Source: Sphingobacteriaceae bacterium | GTDB taxonomy: Bacteria; Bacteroidota; Bacteroidia; Sphingobacteriales; Sphingobacteriaceae | Length of the DNA: 14,443 bases | Direction: 5' to 3' | NCBI GenBank assembly: GCA_947478315.1 | Contig: CANJWF010000016.1 | Location: 1 to 14,443 of the forward strand | Part shown: positions 8,101 to 14,424 of the stretch, piece after piece | Position numbering within the stretch: position 1 is the stretch's first letter | Layout: each line of letters begins with the position of its first letter | Made by a program: the position numbers and the translations under genes | Notes under the pieces: generated by a model | The model's input: the letters and a program-made list of their open reading frames with translations, nothing else | Databases searched by the model: none | Told to the model about the DNA's origin: nothing

Positions 8101-8841
8101 AAGGTCTATCCACTTAATTTAACTTTTCCGAAAGCAGGAAATTACACTATTGCTGTAGACTGTTACGATGGTGCTACACTTTTTAGGAATAAAAATATAC
8201 CTTCGGGTAAGTACCCATTTACCTTCGGTAGTAATTTAGTTTCTATTAGTGGTAACACCGCCACCGATACTTACTATTATTATTTTTATGATATTGGTAT
8301 ACAAGCCATGGGGTGCTCAAGTAAGCAAAAATCTATTTTGCAACAAATTCCAACCTACGCAACTGAAATGCCTAACATTATTCAAAAGTTTAACACCTTA
8401 ATTACTAATCATACATCTAATAATCAGTGGTATTACGGAAACACTTCTTTCTCTACTACGCTTAACAATCTTTTATATCCACAAAATAGTGGGATCTATT
8501 TTGTTAAATACACCCATCCGCAAACGGGTTGTGTGGCTTGGTCGAATAATTATCTGTTTTCAACCCCACGGGTTTTGACAGAATATGGGATGAGTGCTTT
8601 CCCTAATCCAACATCAGGAGATTTAACGCTATATTTCAAATTAGAAAATACTTCAGATTTAGATATTACATTAATCGATATGAATGGGAGGACTGTTTAT
8701 AGTGATAATGTAAAAAAAGTAGCCACAGACTATCAGTATCAAATTACTTTACCGAACCTACCTAATGGAATTTATTCATTAAACACTCGTGTGAATAATA
8801 GTGAATTATCTTATAAACAAGCTATACTGCTTATTAGATGA
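5107..8841 (+). CDS. Secreted subtilisin-family (S8) peptidase with GEVED domain and type IX secretion sorting domain
   Basis: This is a 1244-residue exported protease. Residues 1-21 form a Sec signal peptide ending at LTYAQ, followed by an N-terminal region that may be a propeptide. The S8 domain (about 115-445) has the full catalytic set: Asp131 (AVWDE), His159 (SDHSTHVTG), oxyanion Asn270 (AAGN) and Ser381 (GTSMASP). WDE and HSTH differ from the DTG and HGTH of classic subtilisins, but similar WD and HATH forms occur in Bacteroidota subtilases. A beta-rich domain follows the catalytic domain. Next come a GEVED-like domain (about 590-732, FDWNNDG at 659-665), a CARDB-like adhesion fold (about 735-850) and further beta-rich sequence. 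The C-terminal 85 or so residues form a type IX (Por) sorting domain with FPNPTSGDLTL and NGIYSLN. The protein should cross the outer membrane by type IX secretion, with the sorting domain removed, and may be anchored at the cell surface. Confidence 0.93.
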   Translation: MFTRLLLVSFIAFCLSKLTYAQRVSPLWLKETNSQELKVFSQTRSHVFEQEHKKLLGLAQKYKWSLSWRTASNGYVALRGVDRLGNPIYFRTFNARAAYNTKTDLLYPNALLNINLNGSSNFLTGNIAVWDETAAYGKHREFADNRTVVVDNAAQTSDHSTHVTGTMMAKGVTPQARGMAWGLKQLRSYDWDNDIAELAQAGADGLLISNHSYGSLSGWNFNDAKNRWEWYGLDNANEDWKFGFYGPDAHDFDSICYKAPYLLPVRAAGNARGESGPSIGNAYWVYVGNTWVLSNARSASIYSQTDYDLISPEACAKNILTVGAVTGLSIDGYGSNTITTFSSWGPTDDGRIKPDIVGVGYNIFSCSSAGASSYIYESGTSMASPQVAGSLVLLQEYYAQKNEGRIMRAATLKALAIHNADDMGNIGPDYIYGWGMLNMQKAANVITQNGTYSSIAENMLKPSETQLLKVRASGKEPLRVTICWTDPVKSYNRVLEGLIDNIYRQLVNDLDVRIQTDYQSFYPWALNPDLPSNVATKADNVRDNVEQIYIETPIAGQEYTIQINHKSSLLPVNTKGQAYSLIMSGIGGVAYCTASITRSVDIELKQFQLNNINFSFVPGSISTDFTSQLCQLEQGQSYTITLTLSSTNNTTSKSVGLFFDWNNDGIFNSDESVALSSTGNANSFTTLLTVPFNLSATTSRLRIISIASSITPTIGCGNVGIGQFADFSMNIIPPAYDVALVDFDIPKPSGFVCPNENYQVGVKIKNVGTKSITNLQIMAKITDSSGQMNNFTGNYTSTVLVSQEVSTLLLNGNFIPGAQKSYTLSTTITASGDRNISNNTLNKTLLIQDVAKIDSTLGKYCTANQVYVLNAFANQNIAYWYKNVLDTVPVTYGNSTEYVSNTSYSNLFVGLNDFKGQIGLKNKNIFPDGDYGVFSPEIKISTKVPVVFTQAVLYVGTAGKIKISVRDTAGVDLSSVVFKVVPTRISTLTTNNDVNDLGKVYPLNLTFPKAGNYTIAVDCYDGATLFRNKNIPSGKYPFTFGSNLVSISGNTATDTYYYYFYDIGIQAMGCSSKQKSILQQIPTYATEMPNIIQKFNTLITNHTSNNQWYYGNTSFSTTLNNLLYPQNSGIYFVKYTHPQTGCVAWSNNYLFSTPRVLTEYGMSAFPNPTSGDLTLYFKLENTSDLDITLIDMNGRTVYSDNVKKVATDYQYQITLPNLPNGIYSLNTRVNNSELSYKQAILLIR

Positions 8842-8878
8842 GTATAATAATTTTGATTACGCAATGTTTTAACAAATT

Positions 8879-9895
8879 ATGGTAACAGTACAGGAAAATG
8901 TTTCTCTGAAGCCCTTCAATACCTTTAGAGTTGAAGCTTATTCCCGGTTTTTTGTAAAAATTGACGATGAAGCTGAGTTATCTTCATTATTTCAAACACG
9001 GTATATTAAAGAGCCATTGTTAATTTTAGGCGGGGGGAGCAACATTCTTTTTGTTAAAAATTTTGAGGGACTTACCATTCAAATGAATAACAAAGGAATT
9101 TTTTGCGAACAAAAAGATGATTATGTTTTGGTGAGAGCGGCAGCAGGTGAAAAATGGAACGATTTGGTCAATTATTGTGTTGAAAACGGTTTTTCGGGAG
9201 TAGAAAATTTAGCCTTAATTCCGGGTTCGGTAGGGGCAGCGCCTGTACAAAATATTGGAGCATATGGGGTGGAGTTGAAAGATGTATTTTTTTCCTGCTC
9301 TGTTTTTGAAATAACAACAGGAAACGTACGTATTTTTAATGCAGAAGATTGTGAATTTGATTATAGGGAAAGTATTTTCAAGAAAAAATTAAAAGGGAAT
9401 TGTATTATTACTTCTGTTACTCTAAAATTATCTCGAAGTTCGAATATTCGGATAAATTATGCTGCAATCAATCAAGAATTGCAAACAAGGGGGATAAATC
9501 ATCCCTCCATCAAAGATATTTCCTCTGTTGTAGCTCATATTAGAGTTAACAAATTACCAGACCCTTCTACCATTGGAAATGCAGGTAGTTTTTTTAAAAA
9601 TCCGATTATTTCTAAACAAATATTTGAAACTCTTCAATCTCAATTTCCTGCTATAATCCATTATCCCGTTGGAGAGGACGGTATTAAGTTGGCTGCTGGT
9701 TGGTTAATAGAGTCGTGTGGCTGGAAAGGCAAACAGATAGGCAATGTTGCCACTTGGAAAAATCAAGCATTGGTATTAGTAAATGCTGATATTGCAACCG
9801 GAGAAGAGATTTTTAATTTTTCACAAACTATTATCGATAGTGTGTATCAAAAATTTGGGATAATCTTAGAAAGAGAAGTTAATGTTATTAGCTAG
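8879..9895 (+). CDS. murB: UDP-N-acetylmuramate dehydrogenase MurB
   Basis: MurB is the FAD-dependent cytoplasmic enzyme that uses NADPH to reduce UDP-GlcNAc-enolpyruvate to UDP-MurNAc, the second committed step of peptidoglycan synthesis. Visible motifs are NTFRVEA near the N-terminus (14-20), the FAD-binding LILGGGSNILF (48-58), LALIPGSVGAAPVQNIGAYG (111-130), YRESIFK (162-168, with the substrate-binding arginine) and GSFFKNP (236-242, with the catalytic serine). AGWLIESCGWKG (273-284) and the C-terminal LEREVNVI, which supplies a conserved glutamate, complete the set. The 338-residue length and intervening region fit the type I (Escherichia coli-like) form. The ATG at 8879 places NTFRVEA at the usual distance from the start. 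The gene lies 37 bases after the subtilase stop and six bases before a cytochrome b5-like gene. Confidence 0.97.
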   Translation: MVTVQENVSLKPFNTFRVEAYSRFFVKIDDEAELSSLFQTRYIKEPLLILGGGSNILFVKNFEGLTIQMNNKGIFCEQKDDYVLVRAAAGEKWNDLVNYCVENGFSGVENLALIPGSVGAAPVQNIGAYGVELKDVFFSCSVFEITTGNVRIFNAEDCEFDYRESIFKKKLKGNCIITSVTLKLSRSSNIRINYAAINQELQTRGINHPSIKDISSVVAHIRVNKLPDPSTIGNAGSFFKNPIISKQIFETLQSQFPAIIHYPVGEDGIKLAAGWLIESCGWKGKQIGNVATWKNQALVLVNADIATGEEIFNFSQTIIDSVYQKFGIILEREVNVIS

Positions 9896-9901
9896 AATGT
9901 G

Positions 9902-10141
9902 ATGGAAAATCTGCCGGAGTATAGTAAAAGTCAGTTAGCATTACGAAATGGGCAGGAAAAACCTCAAATTTGGGTTGCTTATGAGGGAATTATTTACGAC
10001 CTCACCAATAGTCGTTTGTGGAAATATGGAAAACATTATGAACATTGGGCTGGTCAAGATTTGACTCAAGAATTAAAAGATGCTCCTCATTCGCACAAAG
10101 TTTTTGAACGTTGGGTTAAGATTGGAAAATTAAAAACCTAA
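9902..10141 (+). CDS. Small stand-alone cytochrome b5-like heme/steroid-binding protein
   Basis: This 79-residue protein consists of one cytochrome b5-like domain with no signal peptide or membrane segment. It matches the prokaryotic group annotated as predicted heme/steroid-binding proteins: YSKSQLALRNGQ, IWVAYEGIIYDLTNSRLW, GKHYEHWAGQDLTQELKDAPHS and the terminal KIGKLK. Where classical cytochrome b5 has HPGG, this protein has Trp40. His63 (APHS) lies where the second heme ligand is expected, and His45 or His48 could supply the other. Heme binding is therefore plausible but not shown. The start is placed at ATG 9902. A GTG codon immediately before it (9899) would add only one residue. The gene follows the murB stop by six bases, so the two are probably co-transcribed, although no functional link is evident. 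No terminator was seen in the 68 bases before the opposing gene. Confidence 0.85.
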   Translation: MENLPEYSKSQLALRNGQEKPQIWVAYEGIIYDLTNSRLWKYGKHYEHWAGQDLTQELKDAPHSHKVFERWVKIGKLKT

Positions 10142-10209
10142 AATTACGTCGTTTATGGAGAGTTATTTCATTATTTTTTATATGGATACTTTTAATCGGT
10201 GTAAAATGT

Positions 10210-10800
10210 TTATAACCCGAAATTAAATCCTACTCCAATAATCAATCCGCCTGGTTGTAATAGTTGTAAAACACTTTCTGAAGTAGATGATAATGTTACG
10301 TTAGGCGTTTTGATGGTGTAATTGTTTTTATAGTTACTATTCAAAGAAAAACTATATCCCACTTCTAAAGTAAAAAAGTTACTTTTTTTACCTAAATGCC
10401 AGTTGTTTAAATAAGAAATATTAATAGTATTTATCGCTTTATATACGAATTCAACTTCTGTTTTACTACCATTATTTAGTTCCATATTTTGTTTAATAGA
10501 GTTTACTCCAGGTACTTGGCTATAACTTAATCCGAAACCAGCTCCTAATAAATTTTTTGAAAAAAAATAGCGAATACCAGGTGTAACCTTATATCCCCAA
10601 GACCCCGAACCAATAGCCAAAAATGGCATAAAATGCTCCTTAATAATCGTACTCAATTGTAGACCCAACATACCATTTTCATAATTGATACCAGTTCCAG
10701 TTGTGATATAATATTGCTTAGGGCTAAAATTTATCTGTTGTGCGTTTAATTTAATTAGGCACAACACGAAAACTATTGGTAAAAAAAGTAGTTTTTTCAT
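10210..10800 (-). CDS. Predicted outer-membrane beta-barrel protein
   Basis: This is a 196-residue exported protein of unknown function. Residues 1-20 form a Sec signal peptide (lysines, a hydrophobic core, then KLNAQ with probable cleavage before the first Gln). The mature part alternates polar and hydrophobic residues in short strands separated by Gly/Asn-rich turns, for example YYITTGTGINYENGMLGLQL, VTPGIRYFF, LLGAGFGLSYS, FFTLEVGYSFSLN and the C-terminal GGLIIGVGFNFGL. This pattern, with glycine and aromatic girdles, is typical of small outer-membrane barrels of about eight strands. It has no type IX sorting tail. It converges on the cytochrome b5-like gene, with 68 bases between the two stops. 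No named family was recognised. A soluble beta-sandwich is the main alternative. Confidence 0.75.
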   Translation of the reverse strand: MKKLLFLPIVFVLCLIKLNAQQINFSPKQYYITTGTGINYENGMLGLQLSTIIKEHFMPFLAIGSGSWGYKVTPGIRYFFSKNLLGAGFGLSYSQVPGVNSIKQNMELNNGSKTEVEFVYKAINTINISYLNNWHLGKKSNFFTLEVGYSFSLNSNYKNNYTIKTPNVTLSSTSESVLQLLQPGGLIIGVGFNFGL

Positions 10801-11012
10801 TTGAGTAGTATTATTCGTTAGTGTTTATTTTTTTAGGATACTCATGTATGGCTTTGCAAGTTGATTTTTAATGGTACTCTATTAATTATCGGTTAGAGAG
10901 AACTACTTTATCCTTTAAATGTGATGAAGACAAATCTTCTTATTTTTTGAAGAGAATGATTATTTCATCTGAAAATAATTTGTTCTTTCATTTGGGAAAA
11001 TTCGTTTAAATC
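10801..11012. other. Intergenic region upstream of the beta-barrel gene
   Basis: This stretch lies between the beta-barrel gene start and the typA 3' hairpin. I found no open frame of note and no exact TAnnTTTG box for the beta-barrel gene, which must have its promoter here unless it is read through from typA. Near matches exist on the plus strand (around 10936 and 10974), but their spacing is wrong. Confidence 0.4.
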
Positions 11013-11060
11013 AAGGTAACAGCACCATAAAACTACAGAATTTTATGGTGCTGTTGCCTT
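11013..11060. terminator. Long hairpin at the 3' end of typA
   Basis: A 20-base arm (11013-11032, AAGGTAACAGCACCATAAAA) pairs with 11041-11060 around an 8-base loop. It begins 10 bases beyond the typA stop codon. All 20 positions pair in plus-strand RNA (one G-U). In the typA (minus-strand) RNA there is one A-C mismatch near the base. No U-run follows on the minus strand (GATTTAAA), so it is not a textbook intrinsic terminator. It could act as an RNA 3'-end stabiliser or a rho-assisted terminator. Confidence 0.6.
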
Positions 11061-11070
11061 ATTTATCCAT

Positions 11071-12876
11071 CTATTGGAATTTTTTAGCGTTAATTTTTCG
11101 TTCGTTTTCAGTGAGGTATATTTTTCGTAAGCGCATACTTTGGGGTGTAATTTCAATGTATTCATCAGCTTGAATATACTCCATTGCCTCTTCTAATGAA
11201 AACTTAATAGCGGGAGCAATACGAACATTATCGTCACTACCTGAGGCGCGCATATTGGTTAATTGCTTACCTTTCACAACATTGACAACCAAGTCATTAT
11301 CACGGATATGTTCACCTAAAACCTGTCCTTCATAAACATCCACTCCAGGATCGATAAAAAAACGACCTCTATCTTGTAATTTATCAATAGCATAGGCTGT
11401 AGATTGCCCCTTGTCCATAGAAACTAATACACCATTTAACCGACCAGGAATCACTCCTTTCCAAGGTTCATAAGCTTTAAAGCGGTGAGCCATAATAGCT
11501 TCACCTGCCGTGGCAGTTAATACATTATTTCTGAGTCCTATAATCCCTCTAGAAGGAATATCAAACTCTAAATGTTGTAAATCGCCTTTAGGTTCCATTA
11601 CCAATAATTCACCTTTTCGTTGAGTTACTAATTCAATAACCTTGCCTGCAACTTCAGCGGGAACATCCACAATAAGGGTCTCAACAGGCTCACATTTTTT
11701 TCCGTCAATTTCTTTTACAATCACTTGAGGTTGCCCTACCTGAAGTTCATACCCTTCTCTTCGCATGGTTTCGATAAGTACTGATAAATGTAAAATTCCC
11801 CTACCATAGACTAGATAAGAATCAGGAGATTCTGTTTCAATTACTTTTAATGCCAAGTTTTTTTCCATCTCTTTATAAAGCCTGTCACGTAAATGACGAG
11901 AAGTGACAAATTTTCCTTCTTTACCAAAGAAAGGAGAATTATTAATGGTAAACAGCATGTTCATTGTTGGCTCATCAATTTTAATAACCGCTAATTGTTC
12001 TGGATTTTCAAAATCCGCAATAGTATCACCAATTTCGAATCCATCTATACCAACAACAGCACAAATATCGCCAGCACTTACTTCTGTAACTTTGATTTTA
12101 CCGAGTCCTTCAAAAGTGTATAGTTCTTTTATTCTCGATTTTTGAATTGTTCCATCGCGTTTGACTAGTGAAACAGGCTGATTTTCTTTAATAGTACCTC
12201 TTGCAACCCTTCCGATGGCAATACGACCAACAAAGGAAGAATAATCTAAAGAAGTAATTTGTAATTGTAAAGTGCCAGGATTTTCAGGTGCAGATGGAAT
12301 ATATTCTAAGATAGCATCGAGTAAAGAAGAAATATCCTCTGTTTTTTGTTTCCAATCAGTACTCATCCATCCTTGTTTAGAGGAACCGTATATAGCAGGG
12401 AAATCTAGCTGATCTTCGGTAGCATCTAAATTGAAAAATAACTCAAAAATAGACTCATGTACCTCATCTGGACGACAATTTTCTTTATCTACTTTATTAA
12501 TGACCACAATCGGTTTTAAGCCAAGTGCCAATGCTTTTTGTGTCACAAAACGAGTTTGTGGCATAGCACCTTCAAAAGCATCGACTAATAATAATACCCC
12601 ATCGGCCATTTTAAGAACGCGTTCTACCTCTCCTCCAAAATCAGCATGGCCAGGTGTATCTATGATATTAATCTTTACGCCTTTATAGCTTACTGAGACA
12701 TTTTTGGATACAATAGTAATTCCCCGTTCTCTTTCTAAGTCATTATTGTCTAAGATTAACTCTCCAGTTGCCTGATTATCTCTAAAAAGGTTAGTGTGAT
12801 GTAAAATTTTATCAACTAATGTTGTTTTTCCGTGGTCAACGTGGGCAATAATGGCTATGTTTCTAATTGTTTGCAT
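11071..12876 (-). CDS. typA: Ribosome-associated GTPase TypA/BipA
   Basis: TypA is a translational GTPase related to EF-G and LepA that binds the ribosome and is linked to 50S assembly and stress adaptation. From the start chosen here it has 601 residues, the usual family length. G motifs are AHVDHGKT (11-18), RGITI (51-55), DTPGH (73-77) and NKVD (127-130). The beta-barrel domain II contains FVGRIAIGRVARGTI. The EF-G-like domains and the specific C-terminal domain follow, with SRGIIGLRNNVLTAT, the GVLVSMDKGQSTAYA segment and RIAPAIKFSLEEAMEYI. The frame is open upstream to an ATG at 12924, but MQTIRNIAIIAHVDHGKT is the standard N-terminus and a -7-like box lies inside the extension, so ATG 12876 is preferred. 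It diverges from mdh and ends near a long hairpin. Confidence 0.97.
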   Translation of the reverse strand: MQTIRNIAIIAHVDHGKTTLVDKILHHTNLFRDNQATGELILDNNDLERERGITIVSKNVSVSYKGVKINIIDTPGHADFGGEVERVLKMADGVLLLVDAFEGAMPQTRFVTQKALALGLKPIVVINKVDKENCRPDEVHESIFELFFNLDATEDQLDFPAIYGSSKQGWMSTDWKQKTEDISSLLDAILEYIPSAPENPGTLQLQITSLDYSSFVGRIAIGRVARGTIKENQPVSLVKRDGTIQKSRIKELYTFEGLGKIKVTEVSAGDICAVVGIDGFEIGDTIADFENPEQLAVIKIDEPTMNMLFTINNSPFFGKEGKFVTSRHLRDRLYKEMEKNLALKVIETESPDSYLVYGRGILHLSVLIETMRREGYELQVGQPQVIVKEIDGKKCEPVETLIVDVPAEVAGKVIELVTQRKGELLVMEPKGDLQHLEFDIPSRGIIGLRNNVLTATAGEAIMAHRFKAYEPWKGVIPGRLNGVLVSMDKGQSTAYAIDKLQDRGRFFIDPGVDVYEGQVLGEHIRDNDLVVNVVKGKQLTNMRASGSDDNVRIAPAIKFSLEEAMEYIQADEYIEITPQSMRLRKIYLTENERKINAKKFQ

Positions 12877-12893
12877 GAAAATTAAATTTTTCG

Positions 12894-12901
12894 CAAAGTT
12901 A
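12894..12901 (-). promoter_or_regulatory. Candidate -7 box for typA
   Basis: Read on the minus strand this is TAACTTTG, an exact TAnnTTTG match, ending 17 bases before ATG 12876. It would give a very short leader for that start and would be downstream of the alternative ATG at 12924, which supports the shorter protein. No clear -33 TTTG was found at the usual spacing. Confidence 0.42.
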
Positions 12902-12906
12902 CGGTT

Positions 12907-12914
12907 TAAATTTG
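12907..12914 (+). promoter_or_regulatory. Candidate -7 box for mdh
   Basis: TAAATTTG matches TAnnTTTG on the plus strand, 136 bases before the mdh ATG and five bases from the oppositely oriented typA box. If used, it would give mdh a leader of about 130 bases. No -33 element was recognised and the DNA is AT-rich, so chance is a real alternative. Confidence 0.25.
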
Positions 12915-13050
12915 ATAATGACATTTTACCAATTTCTTAAAATAACGCCATATAGTCCAATTATATCGTTTCAGAGTTTTAAAACCCATTTTTAATTACG
13001 AAATTCGTCGCAAAATATTAATTCATTTACTAGTCAAAATATTAAATTTT

Positions 13051-13989
13051 ATGAAAATTACAGTTGTAGGTGCGGGCGCTGTTGGTGCTACTTGTGCTGA
13101 TAATATTGCTAGAAGACAGCTAGCTGAAGAATTAGTTTTGCTTGATATTAAAGATGGTTTTGCTGAAGGTAAAGCATTAGATATGATGCAAACGGCTGCT
13201 TTGTTGGGTTTTGAAACAAAAATTACGGGTAGTACCAATGATTATTCTAAGACTGCTAATTCGGATGTGGTAGTGATTACTTCAGGTTTACCTCGTAAGC
13301 CTGGTATGACTAGAGAAGAATTGATAGGTATTAACGCTGGAATTGTTAAAGGGGTTGCCGAGAGTATTTTAAAATATTCTCCCAATGCTGTTATTGTGAT
13401 TATCAGTAATCCAATGGATACTATGACTTATTTAACGTTAAAAGCAACGGGTATTGCCGCAAACAGAATTATAGGTATGGGGGGCATATTAGATAGCGCT
13501 CGTTTTAAATGCTATTTGAGCTTGGCATTGAACGCATCTCCAAATGATCTACAGGGTTTTGTAATTGGTGGTCACGGAGACACTACAATGATTCCTATGA
13601 CTCGTTTTGCTACCTATCAAGGACAACCAGTTAGTGATTTTTTGGATGCTCAAACTTTGAAAAAAGTTGCTGCCGATACAATGGTTGGAGGAGCAACTCT
13701 AACTAGTTTATTGGGGACATCTGCATGGTATGCTCCAGGTGCTGCAGGTGCTTCTTTAGTAGAAGCAATTATTAGAGACCAGAAAAAACTTTTTACTTGT
13801 TGCGTTTCTTTAAATGGAGAATATGGACAAAAAGATATTTGTTTAGGCGTACCCGTTGTTATTGGAAGAAACGGTTGGGAAAAAATTATTGATTATCCTT
13901 TAAATCAAGAAGAAAAAACTTCTTTTGATAAAAGTGCAGAAGCTGTCCGTAATATGAATAAAGTATTATATGATATGAAGTTAGTGTAA
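13051..13989 (+). CDS. mdh: Malate dehydrogenase (NAD-dependent, LDH-like type)
   Basis: This enzyme catalyses reversible oxidation of malate to oxaloacetate with NAD in the citric acid cycle, in the cytoplasm. At 312 residues it has the usual length. The Rossmann fold shows GAGAVG at 7-12 and Asp32 at the end of strand beta-2, which favours NAD over NADP. Substrate-binding arginines sit in the mobile loop LPRKPGMTREEL (Arg82, Arg88) and in DSARFK (Arg151). Asn120 (ISNPMD) and the catalytic pair Asp148 and His175 (GGHGD) are present. The arginine at position 82 is the usual mark of malate rather than lactate specificity. The start is set by the Rossmann strand MKITVVGAGAVG. The gene diverges from typA and stands alone, followed after about 30 bases by a very long palindromic hairpin. 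Confidence 0.97.
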   Translation: MKITVVGAGAVGATCADNIARRQLAEELVLLDIKDGFAEGKALDMMQTAALLGFETKITGSTNDYSKTANSDVVVITSGLPRKPGMTREELIGINAGIVKGVAESILKYSPNAVIVIISNPMDTMTYLTLKATGIAANRIIGMGGILDSARFKCYLSLALNASPNDLQGFVIGGHGDTTMIPMTRFATYQGQPVSDFLDAQTLKKVAADTMVGGATLTSLLGTSAWYAPGAAGASLVEAIIRDQKKLFTCCVSLNGEYGQKDICLGVPVVIGRNGWEKIIDYPLNQEEKTSFDKSAEAVRNMNKVLYDMKLV

Positions 13990-14019
13990 ATCAATTTTAA
14001 TGTAGATAATTAAGACATG

Positions 14020-14080
14020 TAGATAGAACACATAAAAAAGGCATCCTTTTAAAGGATGCCTTTTTTATGTGTTCTATCTA
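14020..14080 (+). terminator. Very long perfect palindrome acting as the mdh terminator
   Basis: Bases 14020-14049 and 14051-14080 form a perfect 30-bp inverted repeat with a single base (14050) at the centre. The inner core, six A, GGCATCCTTT, then the complement ending in six T, looks like an ordinary bidirectional rho-independent terminator. The outer 14 bp (TAGATAGAACACAT and its complement) extend it beyond what termination needs. It starts 31 bases after the mdh stop. Confidence 0.88.
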
Positions 14081-14193
14081 TTGGAAATTTAAACAATTTT
14101 ATAGATAAGTGCCGAAGACAAAAACTTATTTATCGGAAGATTTTTATGTGTAATTAAGCAATCATTTTTATGAAAATTTATGGTTACGAAAAA

Positions 14194-14226
14194 TGCTAGT
14201 CAATATTCATCAAATATCGACTAGCA
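14194..14226 (-). terminator. Rho-independent terminator for minus-strand transcription
   Basis: TGCTAGTC (14194-14201) pairs with GACTAGCA (14219-14226), and five further inner pairs follow after one non-canonical position, around a 5-base loop. In minus-strand RNA that position is a G-U pair, so the 14-bp stem is complete, and five U follow directly (complement of 14189-14193). In plus-strand RNA the position is an A-C mismatch and no U-run follows. The orientation therefore points to a transcript entering from the right of the window. Confidence 0.65.
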
Positions 14227-14379
14227 AAATATTTGAAATAATTTTCTTGCTTTATAATATGAAGTTTCAAATCATTGCTCGTCCCGTTTTGTAAAACTCT
14301 AAGATATTCGCAATTGTGGAAGGATTAAGAAAGTTTATTATATGAAATTCGGATGTTCGAAGAATATTAAAAATTAAGG

Positions 14380-14424
14380 TTCAAGATAACTTAAGCTAAT
14401 TATTATATTAGATAAGTTATTGAA
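14380..14424. repeat. Imperfect AT-rich inverted repeat near the right edge
   Basis: ATAACTTA (14386-14393) pairs with TAAGTTAT (14413-14420), and CTAAT (14396-14400) with ATTAG (14407-14411) around TATTAT. Outer TTCA/TGAA can add four pairs. Two AG bulges lie on the left side and one A on the right. It is almost entirely A-T, so it would be weak as RNA, and chance is possible. Confidence 0.35.

Noticed and set aside
5107..8841. Catalytically dead subtilase because of the WDE and HSTH variants
   Set aside because: Asp131, His159, Asn270 and Ser381 are all present, and similar WD/HATH variants occur in other Bacteroidota subtilases.
9899..9901. GTG as the start of the cytochrome b5-like gene
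   Set aside because: An ATG follows immediately at 9902 and gives the same protein minus one residue. ATG is the more likely start.
12431..12688. Plus-strand open frame of 85 codons opposite typA
   Set aside because: It is antisense to the conserved GTPase domain of typA and its translation shows no family resemblance. The same reasoning removes the frames at 1629-1835, 3881-4078, 7017-7223, 11903-12145 and 13023-13238.
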